A DNA stretch of 64,000 nt from Paenibacillus sp. JJ-100 (GTDB taxonomy: Bacteria > Bacillota > Bacilli > Paenibacillales > Paenibacillaceae). How positions within the stretch are numbered: the first letter of the stretch is position 1; each line of letters opens with the position of its first letter. The stretch lies in contig NZ_CAOJCM010000006.1 in NCBI RefSeq assembly GCF_948329825.1, positions 186,001 through 250,000 on the forward strand, read 5' to 3'. Below the pieces are notes generated by a model. That model worked only from the letters and a program-made list of their open reading frames with translations. It was not told where the DNA came from and ran no database searches. Shown here piece after piece: positions 8,451-17,082 of this stretch. The translations under genes and the position numbers were made by a program.

Positions 8451-8492
8451 ATAGGGGCAGAACTGGTTAGACATAGAGAGCGAGGGATAAGA

Positions 8493-10016
8493 TTGGAAGT
8501 ATATCGTGCATTTATCTTCCGTCTGCTGCGCAATTATCTCATTGGATCATTAACAGCCGTCTTTGTAGTGGGCACGGTGGTGATGGTTTCAACCTTACAG
8601 ATACCGAATATTCAATATGTTCGATTGATTGTTATAGTGCTCATCTCCATTCTGTTTATGTTGGTTGCAGAATTAATCACCTTATGGGCTCAATTGGGTC
8701 CGATCAGGCAGTTCTTCGCTGCAGAACACCATGAGAAGACGGAATTAAATCAAATATACGAGAGAATTCATCGCTTTCCAGGACAGACTATATATCGCAT
8801 TATTGGACCGCATATGTTGGGCTTCTCTTTACCTGCGGCCGGGCTTACCTTGTGGATGATCTCTACAGGATGGCTCGAAATCCCGTATGGATATGTCACT
8901 ATTGCAGGGGTATGCGCGTTTTTGATTGCAATTATGCATGCTCTAATCGAATACTATCTTACAGTGCGGGCGATAAGGCCAATGCTTCTCGAAGTCCGTC
9001 GCAGAGGCAAAGTGTTGTACGGAATGGAGCCTTCCTTGGGCGGACGCATCCTGATATCTATACAACGAAAGTTCCAGACGAGTACTGCACTCATCGCTTT
9101 GTTTCCTCTAAGCTTATTTTTTCTGGCAACATACATTCGGCTCCAGTACATTGATCCGCAGTTTGCGAAAGAATATACGTTGTGGGGTGTACTGATTGTT
9201 ATTTTAGGCGCAGGATTCTCCATGATGGGTAGCTGGCTATTGATTCGAGATGTCCGTGACCCAGTGGCAGAGCTGACACAAGAGATGAACCGTATTCAGG
9301 AAGGCGATTTCGGTAGGAGAACTCCCGATCTGTATGCAGATGAATTTTCACAGCTGATTTCCGGATTCAATATGATGATTAATCGGCTGGAACTAAGACA
9401 GGAGCGGAATCGGCAGTTACTGCAAAGTTATTTTTCTCTGCTTGCAGCTGCGCTGGATGCCCGAGATAAATATACGGCAGGACATTCCATGCGTGTAGCG
9501 GAGTATTCCATTTTGATTGGCAGACTGAGCGGTATGAATGACGAACAGGCCGACTTGTTGTACAAGTCTGCATTGCTCCATGATATTGGTAAAATCGGTA
9601 TACCAGACGAAGTATTGCTCAAGGACGGCAAGCTCAGCTCGGAGGAATTTGCAATTATTCGCACTCATCCTGTGTTAGGAGAGAGTATTTTGCTTCAGAT
9701 CGAACCTGTGGATGCCATGGCAGACTTCCTTCCGGGAGTACGCTCTCATCATGAGAGATATGACGGCAAAGGATACCCTGATGGCATGGCGGGTGAGGAC
9801 ATACCATTGTTCGGCCGCATTATCGCGGTAGCCGATGCTTTTGATGCCATGACTTCAGATCGGCCGTATCGGAATGGAATGAGTGATGAGAAAGCGCTCA
9901 TGATTCTGGAAGAAGGAAAGGGGACCCAGTGGGACCCCTATTATGCAGGATTGTTTATTGACGAATGGAGAAGGCAGAGACAGTTGAATCAAGAGCCTAA
10001 TGAGGGGGTTAGTTGA
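8493..10016 (+). CDS. Membrane HD-GYP domain c-di-GMP phosphodiesterase
   Basis: A 507-residue membrane sensor enzyme. Several hydrophobic segments (about 15-75, 105-155, 200-255) precede a HAMP-like linker (about residues 250-310). The HD-GYP domain starts near 320 with ALDARDKYTAGHS, the metal-binding LLHDIGKIGIPD (HD dyad) and the RYDGKGYPDG signature. HD-GYP enzymes hydrolyse cyclic di-GMP, affecting motility and biofilm choice. The start is TTG, with GAGGGA upstream and no better ATG. Its 3' end overlaps the convergent PAP2 gene by 8 bases. Confidence 0.9.
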   Translation: MEVYRAFIFRLLRNYLIGSLTAVFVVGTVVMVSTLQIPNIQYVRLIVIVLISILFMLVAELITLWAQLGPIRQFFAAEHHEKTELNQIYERIHRFPGQTIYRIIGPHMLGFSLPAAGLTLWMISTGWLEIPYGYVTIAGVCAFLIAIMHALIEYYLTVRAIRPMLLEVRRRGKVLYGMEPSLGGRILISIQRKFQTSTALIALFPLSLFFLATYIRLQYIDPQFAKEYTLWGVLIVILGAGFSMMGSWLLIRDVRDPVAELTQEMNRIQEGDFGRRTPDLYADEFSQLISGFNMMINRLELRQERNRQLLQSYFSLLAAALDARDKYTAGHSMRVAEYSILIGRLSGMNDEQADLLYKSALLHDIGKIGIPDEVLLKDGKLSSEEFAIIRTHPVLGESILLQIEPVDAMADFLPGVRSHHERYDGKGYPDGMAGEDIPLFGRIIAVADAFDAMTSDRPYRNGMSDEKALMILEEGKGTQWDPYYAGLFIDEWRRQRQLNQEPNEGVS

Positions 10017-10662
10017 TCCCCTCGGTCCATTTGGAATTTTTTCTGCGACGATGATAAAGGGCTAGTCCTGTAACGATTGTAAAGATACATTCACCCAGAA
10101 TGATTGCACCGAGTGCATCATAAACGACATGCTGCTTGATCAATAGTGTTGAGGCAATAATGATGGAAGCACCAGTAGCGACGAGTCCCTTAACGGATTT
10201 GCGAATATTTGGAACCGACAGCACGGCACGCATCACTAGATAAGAGTGAAGGGCATGAATGCTCGGAAAACAGTTAAACGGGCGATCCTGGCTATACAGC
10301 CAACCGACGAGTGTTAAGCCCAGACCAGATCCTGTTAGTTCCGGCCGCGGAACCATGGTTTGGAAGTTGAAATAAATCAGATAACAGATCCATACGCAGA
10401 TGTTCATGGTCAACAACACACGATAATACATAAGACGGTCTTTAGCACATAAGTAGGCAAGCACACCGAATACAAATGGGTACCATCCCAGATAAGGAAT
10501 CGACATTGCAGGAATAAAAGGAATCATCTGATCCATGGGAGAGTTCAGAACAACATACCCACGCTCCGGACTGTTCAAAATATCATAGAAAAGTCCCATG
10601 ACAGCCAAGGATAACATCAAGCTCAATGACAGCCAGTAAGATTTATTTTTTACTATATGCAC
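10009..10662 (-). CDS. PAP2-superfamily membrane phosphatase/phosphotransferase
   Basis: A 217-residue multi-spanning protein with PAP2 motifs: PSIHALHS (C2-like motif with the catalytic-site histidine) and KQHVVYDALGA (C3-like motif). The set resembles the Aur1/Ipt1-type subgroup more than classical YnbD/BcrC phosphatases. It probably acts on a lipid phosphate outside the membrane. The start is GTG with AAGGAG at 9 bases. It is convergent and 8 bp overlapping with the HD-GYP gene, so their transcripts are complementary at the ends. Confidence 0.75.
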   Translation of the reverse strand: MHIVKNKSYWLSLSLMLSLAVMGLFYDILNSPERGYVVLNSPMDQMIPFIPAMSIPYLGWYPFVFGVLAYLCAKDRLMYYRVLLTMNICVWICYLIYFNFQTMVPRPELTGSGLGLTLVGWLYSQDRPFNCFPSIHALHSYLVMRAVLSVPNIRKSVKGLVATGASIIIASTLLIKQHVVYDALGAIILGECIFTIVTGLALYHRRRKNSKWTEGIN

Positions 10663-10895
10663 AGCTACTTACTCCTTTCATCATGCTCTAATCCAACATG
10701 ACCACAGCGATAATATGAAAAAATGAGACAACAATATATTTTACTATGTCCAGCACATAAATTGAATTCCAATTTTGTGTATTTTTTTGTTTCTTTTTGA
10801 CGGGTTTCCATGCCGAGGTGGGCTTAGCGTGATATGATGTACAAATACGAACGAATAAGCACTTGGGTTATATATCGAACAACAGGAGTGAGTCG

Positions 10896-12305
10896 ATGCA
10901 ATTATCAAAAATGTTCGTACTCAATATGGGGATGCTTATTACGATCGCTTATCTTGCCAGTGTGCTTTACAAGTATATCGTCATACGTACCTCTTCCCGG
11001 GTGAAACAAGTCAGTTCAGTGTTCGTGCTTATTTTTGCAGGTTGGGTTAGTACTGTATTTGGTTTCCAGCTGAATAATGAAGTTGTTTTTGATCTTCGCT
11101 ACGTGCCATTAATCGTTGCTGTTCTGTCGTTTAGACAACCCTATAGTGTAATCATTATAGGTGTGGGGATCGGACTGTCGAGGCTAACCTTCGGGATAAC
11201 GGATGCGACCATCGCCGCGGTCATCAATATGTCTCTTCTTGGATTGTTATGTGCAGGTTTGAACATCTGGATGAGGCGCAGCAGCTACGGGCTAATTATG
11301 AAAGGTATCATTGTTACAGTGATTGTGAATGTTGTGAATAGTGTCAATATTGCCCTGGTGGGCGTCATTCCTGCAACGTATTTCTTCTCGCATATTATGC
11401 CGTATACACTCCCTGTCGGAATTTTGCTTAGTCTCGTTTTTGCGTTCATTTTAAGAGATTTTCAGAATGAACAAAATCGAATTCTCCTCATTCAAAGTAC
11501 AAATCAACTATTATCCTTACAAAAAGAAGAATTGCAGAAGGCACAGATCGTACTGGAGGAACGTGCCAAACAATTGATGATTGCCTCCCAGTACAAGTCG
11601 GAATTTCTGGCCAATATGTCTCATGAACTGCGTACACCGCTTAACAGTGTCATCAATTTCGCTCAGATGATTAGTGAGAATGCCGATTCGATGGATCAAG
11701 AAGACATCGTGCGTTTTGCAAGCATGATTGATCAATCCGGACAAGAGCTCCTCAGACTAATTAACGATATTTTGGATTTGTCCAAAGTGGAAGCTGGTCG
11801 GTTGGATATTGTATTGGAAGACATCAGTTTGAATCAACTGATTGAAGATGCGATGAATCACTTTCAGCTCGTTGCAGAAAAGAAAGGGATCGAGCTTGTG
11901 CTAGAGAAGCAAAACGGGCTGCCGGATACCATTTGGTCTGATCCTCAGCGCGTACAGCAGATTTTGCGCAATTTAATGTCCAATGCGATCAAGTTCACGC
12001 CTAAAGGAAAGGTTACTCTTACCGTGAGTACCAAAAAGACCAAACAAGTGAGCAATGAAAACGATTGGCTCGTTTTCTCTGTACAAGACACAGGAATTGG
12101 TATTCCGGAGGACAAGCATCATTCCATATTTGAAGCTTTCCAGCAAGCGGATGGTTCCATTAGCCGGAAATTCGGGGGAACCGGACTGGGTTTGTCTATC
12201 AGTAGGGATCTGGCTAGATTGCTGGGTGGATCGATCGAACTCGATAGTGCTGAGGGGAAAGGAAGTACCTTTGATCTATGGCTCCCGTTGACCGTGAAAA
12301 AATGA
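10896..12305 (+). CDS. Membrane sensor histidine kinase with 5TM (LytS-like) input
   Basis: A 469-residue kinase. Residues 1-195 form several transmembrane helices of the 5TMR_LYT/MASE type (RYVPLIVAVLSF, GVGIGLSRLTFG). A coiled coil follows (about 205-235), then HisKA with the phospho-acceptor H243 in FLANMSHELRTPLNSV, and an HATPase_c domain with N box (LMSNAIKFTP), G1 (DTGIGIP) and G2 (GGTGLGLSI). No receiver domain and no adjacent response regulator, so it is an orphan kinase. The ATG at 10896 is chosen because ACAGGAGTG precedes it; an upstream in-frame TTG at 10863 lacks a site. Possibly a sporulation or stress kinase (inference). Confidence 0.85.
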   Translation: MQLSKMFVLNMGMLITIAYLASVLYKYIVIRTSSRVKQVSSVFVLIFAGWVSTVFGFQLNNEVVFDLRYVPLIVAVLSFRQPYSVIIIGVGIGLSRLTFGITDATIAAVINMSLLGLLCAGLNIWMRRSSYGLIMKGIIVTVIVNVVNSVNIALVGVIPATYFFSHIMPYTLPVGILLSLVFAFILRDFQNEQNRILLIQSTNQLLSLQKEELQKAQIVLEERAKQLMIASQYKSEFLANMSHELRTPLNSVINFAQMISENADSMDQEDIVRFASMIDQSGQELLRLINDILDLSKVEAGRLDIVLEDISLNQLIEDAMNHFQLVAEKKGIELVLEKQNGLPDTIWSDPQRVQQILRNLMSNAIKFTPKGKVTLTVSTKKTKQVSNENDWLVFSVQDTGIGIPEDKHHSIFEAFQQADGSISRKFGGTGLGLSISRDLARLLGGSIELDSAEGKGSTFDLWLPLTVKK

Positions 12306-12401
12306 GTTGACAACCACCGTGCCGTGAGTAGAATTTGGGGTGACAACTAGCATCGGCCGGCATGCTTTACCCGGTCTAAGGAGTGTATTCCCATACAGAA
12401 G

Positions 12402-13676
12402 ATGGTTAAGATGAATCCTTCTTCATTGATTAGCAAGTCACGGCGCAAGGGTTCCGCACAACGAACGAATTTATCGATTGCAACATGGGAAGGCGTTCCG
12501 GCTATTATTTTGCAAACCTTGCTGGGAGGTCCATTTCTAACCGGGTTTTTGCTGTACCTTGGGGCTGGGTCAAGACATATTGGCTTTGTGCTCGCAATTA
12601 CTACGTTTGTGAATATTGCTCAGATCGGCGCAGCCTATTGGATGCAGCGCATTCGCAGCCGCAAGCGCATGCTTTTGTTGTTCGTGGGGGCTCATCGCAT
12701 CCTGTGGAGCGCAACGGGACTGATTCCGTTCATTTTTCCCAAAGAGTGGTGGGTCAGTGTTTATATTGGTTTATACACGATTGCATTCATATGTAACACC
12801 ATCGGGGGTATGATCTGGACATCTCTCATTGGGGATATCGTACCTGCCAAGGTAAGAGGGCGTTATTTCGGAATACGCAATACTATACTTAATGCACTTG
12901 GAAGCGCATGCTTATTTGGCGGAGGTATTTTACTAGACCGTTATCCGGGACAAACCGGCTTCTTGATTTTGTTCATTCCCGTATGGATCTGTGCCATCGC
13001 CAATACCGTTATTTATTTCTTTTATCCAGATATGCCCTTTGAACGTTCCACAGAAAAGTCGTTCTCACGTATGTTTATCAAGCCGTTTCAAGATCGGGTA
13101 TTCCTGAAAGCGACTATATTTCTGGCGGTATGGCTGCTGATTCAGACGTTAATTGTGCCGCTCTATTCTTACGTGATGCTCGACCTGTTGAACGTCAGCT
13201 ATCAGATGGTCTCCCTGATCACGGTCGTGCAGACCTTGGTCATGATGGGAGGATTCTATATTTGGGGTAACCTGAATGCCCGATACAGCAACAAAACACT
13301 TTTATTCTGGACGCTGCCTGTGATCGCTCTGTCCTGCCTGTCTTGGGGTTTGATGTCGTTTGCTCCGGTATTAGTGGCGTTGTTCATGTCTCACATCTTC
13401 CTCGGCGTGGGTGTTGGAGGCTTCAACCAGCTTGCGTTTAATTTTACGATTGGGGACACACCGAAAAGTGAAAGACCGATGTTCGTGGCTGTCTATTCGG
13501 CTCTGACTGGCGTAACGTCATTTATTGGCCCGCTGATCGGGGGCTGGCTGTATGAGAAAATGGAAACCCTTTCGGAGGCAATGTTCTGGATCTCTTCCTA
13601 TGGTTTTCAAGTCATCGTGGGTGTAGTGATGCTGTTGCTTACGTTTACTCTGGGACGTCGTGTGCTCTTGCATTAG
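12402..13676 (+). CDS. Major facilitator superfamily transporter
   Basis: A 424-residue protein with about 12 transmembrane helices and an MFS-like fold. A charged IRSRKRMLLL loop follows TM2, and the GDIVPAKVRGRYFGIRN loop after TM4 is typical of the YqgE-like/drug-efflux-type group. Substrate unknown. The start is uncertain: the best Shine-Dalgarno (AAGGAG, 12378-12383) is 18 bases before the first ATG (12402), and an in-frame ATA codon (12393) sits at the ideal distance. ATG at 12411 is another option. Confidence 0.8.
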   Translation: MVKMNPSSLISKSRRKGSAQRTNLSIATWEGVPAIILQTLLGGPFLTGFLLYLGAGSRHIGFVLAITTFVNIAQIGAAYWMQRIRSRKRMLLLFVGAHRILWSATGLIPFIFPKEWWVSVYIGLYTIAFICNTIGGMIWTSLIGDIVPAKVRGRYFGIRNTILNALGSACLFGGGILLDRYPGQTGFLILFIPVWICAIANTVIYFFYPDMPFERSTEKSFSRMFIKPFQDRVFLKATIFLAVWLLIQTLIVPLYSYVMLDLLNVSYQMVSLITVVQTLVMMGGFYIWGNLNARYSNKTLLFWTLPVIALSCLSWGLMSFAPVLVALFMSHIFLGVGVGGFNQLAFNFTIGDTPKSERPMFVAVYSALTGVTSFIGPLIGGWLYEKMETLSEAMFWISSYGFQVIVGVVMLLLTFTLGRRVLLH

Positions 13677-13752
13677 AAATAGTATAGAATCAACATATAC
13701 AATATAACGGTGTATCCCAATATGGATACGAATAGATGGGAGGGATGGAGAG

Positions 13753-14439
13753 ATGAATCATCCTGAACGCAAAGCGATGATCATTGGCGCTACTGGACTG
13801 GTAGGTGGGCATCTGGTGCAAAGCTTGCTGGAACACCCAGCGTACAGCGAGGTTCGCATACTGGTGAGGCGTAAACTTCATCTGGAACACCCTAAGTTGA
13901 AGCAATACGTTGTGAATTGGGGGGAACTGGAGCTGCAGAGTCACCTGTTTGAGGGCATAGACGATCTGTATTGCTGTCTGGGCACAACGATCAAAAAAGC
14001 CGGCAGTCAAGACAAATTCCGTGAAGTCGATTATGATTACCCGGTTCGTGCTGCGGTGCTCGCGAAGCAACATGGCGTGGAACAGATGCTAGTGATCTCC
14101 TCTATGGGAGCAAATGCAGGTTCACGTGTGTTCTATAGTCGGACCAAAGGTGAGATGGAGGATGCACTTACGAATGTTGGATTCCGTACTCTGCACATCT
14201 TTCGTCCATCACTTATTCTGGGTGAGCGCGGGGAAAAGCGCCCGGGGGAACAGTTTGCTGCGCAGATCATGACCTTTCTGGATCGCTGGATGAAAGGCCG
14301 TTTAGATAAGTACCGGGCAATTCATGCATTAACGATTGCACAAGCCATGAGAAATATCGCCATAGTTCAGACTAGAGGCAATCATATATATTCCAATGAA
14401 GTCATTCATGCGCTCGGGGTACAGGATGCTGCCAGCTGA
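13753..14439 (+). CDS. NAD(P)-binding oxidoreductase, HTATIP2/Fmp52-like
   Basis: A 228-residue atypical short-chain dehydrogenase. The N-terminal Rossmann motif IIGATGLVGGHL binds NAD(P). CCLGTTIKKAGSQDKFREVDYDYP and ISSMGANAGSRVFYSRTKGEME are the hallmark segments of the HTATIP2/Fmp52 group, with the Y and K of the catalytic pair in YSRTKGE. Cytosolic; substrate unknown. RBS GGGAGGGATGGAG. It follows the MFS gene by 76 bases and may be cotranscribed. Confidence 0.8.
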   Translation: MNHPERKAMIIGATGLVGGHLVQSLLEHPAYSEVRILVRRKLHLEHPKLKQYVVNWGELELQSHLFEGIDDLYCCLGTTIKKAGSQDKFREVDYDYPVRAAVLAKQHGVEQMLVISSMGANAGSRVFYSRTKGEMEDALTNVGFRTLHIFRPSLILGERGEKRPGEQFAAQIMTFLDRWMKGRLDKYRAIHALTIAQAMRNIAIVQTRGNHIYSNEVIHALGVQDAAS

Positions 14440-14524
14440 TACCGCTTGTCGCGTCGTGGATACCACTCCATTACTAGCGCTTTGCTTCAGCGGAAACAAG
14501 CGTTACTTGTCCGAATGAAGAGCA

Positions 14525-14533
14525 TGATATAAT
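14525..14533 (+). promoter_or_regulatory. Extended -10 promoter of ridA
   Basis: TG-A-TATAAT, an extended -10 box, lies about 70 bases before the ridA ATG. A poor -35 (TTGTCC) lies 15 bases upstream of the hexamer. Confidence 0.5.
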
Positions 14534-14604
14534 AGGATTCAAAATAAAAGCGAGCCTTGTCTCCTACGGGGAGCAGGGTAGCTAACACAAAGGAGAACCG
14601 TCGA

Positions 14605-14979
14605 ATGAAGAAAGCAATCTCGACTGAACAGGCGCCAGGCGCCATTGGTCCATACAGTCAGGCAGTAGCTGCAGGAGACTTTATCTACACATCCGGTCAG
14701 CTTGGTCTGAACCCACAAACGGGGGAATTTGGTGCGGATGTACAGGAACAGACTCGTTTGTCTCTAAGTAACGTGAAAGCTATTCTAGAAGCAGCAGGCA
14801 CAAGCATGGATAAAGTTGTGAAGACAACGGTATTCCTGAAGGATATGAATGATTTTGTTCCGGTAAACGAAGTGTACAGCAGCTTTTTTACTCAGCCTTA
14901 CCCGGCACGCAGCGCCGTAGAAGTGGCGCGTTTGCCAAAGGACGCGCTGGTAGAGATTGAAGTCATTGCGCTGAAATAG
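14605..14979 (+). CDS. ridA: RidA family enamine/imine deaminase
   Basis: A 124-residue protein of the RidA (YjgF/YER057c/UK114) family, which hydrolyses reactive enamines and imines formed by PLP enzymes. Key segments are APGAIGPYSQAV at the N terminus, SGQLGLNPQTGE, and RSAVEVARLPKDALVEIEVIA at the C terminus, including the substrate-binding arginine and the final glutamate. The ATG at 14605 follows AAAGGAGAACC; a longer frame from 14557 has no start signal. Confidence 0.95.
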   Translation: MKKAISTEQAPGAIGPYSQAVAAGDFIYTSGQLGLNPQTGEFGADVQEQTRLSLSNVKAILEAAGTSMDKVVKTTVFLKDMNDFVPVNEVYSSFFTQPYPARSAVEVARLPKDALVEIEVIALK

Positions 14980-15031
14980 AGTATGATACTCAGCCCTACA
15001 TAGGACAGGTGATCCTGTTCTGTATGAGTGT

Positions 15032-15083
15032 ACAGCAAAAAGCCGACGAAGGGTCAATGGACCTGGAATCGGCTTTTTGCTGT
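15032..15083. terminator. Bidirectional terminator between ridA and the TspO-like gene
   Basis: ACAGCAAAAAGCCGA (15032-15046) pairs perfectly with its complement at 15069-15083. The A- and T-runs within the stem serve both convergent genes. Confidence 0.85.
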
Positions 15084-15108
15084 GGATTGTTTATAGTAGA
15101 GGAGGTAT

Positions 15109-15867
15109 TCAACCTCGGTTCTGATTGCGGGCGAAGAACAGCCATACAGCGTAAACGGCCAGAGCAATAGCGATAATGATTCCCGTATAATAGACGGAAG
15201 TAATATCTTTTTGCTTCAGAGCAATGGCGATATAGGCCCATGTGAATACAAGTGGGTATACACTGTCACGGTAACGGAAGCTAACAAGCACAGCGAGAAC
15301 CATACCGACAATTAACATGATGATGGTCCAGGTTACTTCACTGATCCCGAAGCCATCCCACCCGATTTTATACAAATAAACGGCTGTATTGACGATGGTT
15401 GCGACACTGACCCATCCCAGATAAATGCTGAATGGCAGTTGAACAAGCCATTTTTCTGCAGTAGTTGGTCTAGTAATCATGCGCGTTTTGACATACAACA
15501 CGATGAGACTAAGTAAAAGTAATATAATAATCAGAAGTGACAGTCCAGTCTTCAGATTTTGAAAAGTAAAAATCCATGCTACGTTAAAAGCACAACTGGC
15601 GAGAAACCAGTAACCCAGACGGGAAATGGTGTCATTTTTCCAAGATGCAGGGACGAACTGATAGATGACGAAGCCTGCCAGGAGAAGGTAGATCAGGCCC
15701 CATATGGCGAAGGCATAACCCGAAGGTGTCAGCAGTACAGGATACATATCGGAGACTTCCTTGTTCGTTCTGCCGCCGATCGGCAGCGCATTAGAAAGAT
15801 AGTTCACAACAAGCACAACAATAAAACCGATGGCGTTTAACCACTTATACGGATTGTTACGGGACAT
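15109..15867 (-). CDS. TspO/MBR-like tryptophan-rich membrane protein
   Basis: A 252-residue membrane protein with about seven hydrophobic segments. Tryptophan- and aromatic-containing motifs (SGYAFAIWGLIYLLLAGFVIY, AFNVAWIFTF, YLGWVSVATIVN) match the TspO/MBR-like family annotated in Paenibacillus as tryptophan-rich sensory protein. It is longer than classical five-helix TspO. The start at 15867 is chosen for CCAAGGAGGAAACGC; the open frame extends 56 codons further without a start signal. The ligand (porphyrin or other) is not known. Confidence 0.7.
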   Translation of the reverse strand: MSRNNPYKWLNAIGFIVVLVVNYLSNALPIGGRTNKEVSDMYPVLLTPSGYAFAIWGLIYLLLAGFVIYQFVPASWKNDTISRLGYWFLASCAFNVAWIFTFQNLKTGLSLLIIILLLLSLIVLYVKTRMITRPTTAEKWLVQLPFSIYLGWVSVATIVNTAVYLYKIGWDGFGISEVTWTIIMLIVGMVLAVLVSFRYRDSVYPLVFTWAYIAIALKQKDITSVYYTGIIIAIALAVYAVWLFFARNQNRG

Positions 15868-16104
15868 TGCGTTTCCTCCTTGGTTTAAGAAATGTAATGA
15901 ACCACGGGTCAGTCTACAATGAATATACCCACTAACGTCTCGTTCTAATAATCCACAATTAAAATAAAGAGTTGATCGAGTTTCCAGCCTCCTCATTTTA
16001 ATGGGAATTACTGGAGTGAGATGCACTCTGTCCAATGTACGCTACGGCGACCTTGAATATGTCCATATCATATCTGATTTAAGAATTGGGGGAGTAAAAG
16101 CGGC

Positions 16105-17070
16105 ATGTTAACTAAAGAAACGATGGAGAAGCAGCAAACCTGGTTCTATGTAGTAGCTTTGTTCGCAGGTGCAGGAATTGGACTGGCTGCTCCGGTATGG
16201 GGAGATATGTTGCAGTATGCAGTTTCTCCAGTCCTTGCTGTCTTGCTCTATAGTATGTTTGTTCAAATTCCGTTTATGGAGCTTCGAGCGTCTTGGTCTA
16301 ATCTGCGTTTTATGGTTGCACTGCTCCTAGCTAATTTTATCGTTGTTCCTGCGGTGGTATGGCTGCTTACACTGATATTTCCTCAATCTCCAAGCGTACT
16401 TTTGGGAGTTTACCTTGTTTTATTAACCCCTTGTATCGATTATGTTATCGTATTCACACAACTGGGGCGGGGGGATGAGAAGCTGATGCTGGCAGCCACT
16501 CCGCTGCTGTTTGTGGTTCAGATGATTTTGCTTCCGCTTTATCTATGGTTATTTATGGGGAGCGATGCAGCTACCATCATGAAGACAGGGCCATTTATAG
16601 AAGCTTTTTTGCTTCTAATTGTGGTTCCGTTGCTGCTCGCAGTAGTGACACAGCTATGGTCTAATAAAGGCGGAACCGCGCAGAGGTTGTATCAAGCCAC
16701 GGCTTGGCTTCCGGTTCCGATGATGGCTCTCGCGCTGATCCTCGTAGTAGCTTCCCAAGTGGGCAAAGTCTACAAAGATCTGAGCATCATTGCAAGCGTC
16801 ATTCCGATCTATGCTGCTTTTCTAATCATTATGCCCGTCATCTCCCGATGTATTGCAAAGCTTTTCCAACTGGAACCAGGTGCTGGCCGGGCATTAATCT
16901 TTAGTGCTGCGACTCGTAATTCATTGGTTGTCCTACCATTAGCACTGTCACTGTCGCCTGAATGGGCTACTATCGCTGCGGCGGTCATCGTCACACAGAC
17001 GATAATAGAACTCGCAGGAGAACTGATCTATATTCGGCTTGTGCCCAAAGTCATCTTACGGGACGAGTGA
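16105..17070 (+). CDS. Arsenite-efflux (ACR3)/bile acid:sodium symporter family transporter
   Basis: A 321-residue protein with about ten transmembrane helices. Signature stretches are LLTPCIDYVIVFTQLGRGD, with a conserved cysteine where ACR3 carriers have theirs, and SAATRNSLVVLPLALSL, the crossover region of the BASS/ACR3 fold. It would export arsenite or another oxyanion, or carry an organic anion. No arsR or arsC lies next to it, so the arsenic role is only family inference. RBS GGGGGAG precedes the ATG at 16105; a second ATG lies at 16123. Confidence 0.75.
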   Translation: MLTKETMEKQQTWFYVVALFAGAGIGLAAPVWGDMLQYAVSPVLAVLLYSMFVQIPFMELRASWSNLRFMVALLLANFIVVPAVVWLLTLIFPQSPSVLLGVYLVLLTPCIDYVIVFTQLGRGDEKLMLAATPLLFVVQMILLPLYLWLFMGSDAATIMKTGPFIEAFLLLIVVPLLLAVVTQLWSNKGGTAQRLYQATAWLPVPMMALALILVVASQVGKVYKDLSIIASVIPIYAAFLIIMPVISRCIAKLFQLEPGAGRALIFSAATRNSLVVLPLALSLSPEWATIAAAVIVTQTIIELAGELIYIRLVPKVILRDE

Positions 17071-17082
17071 TCAGTCCCGTTA

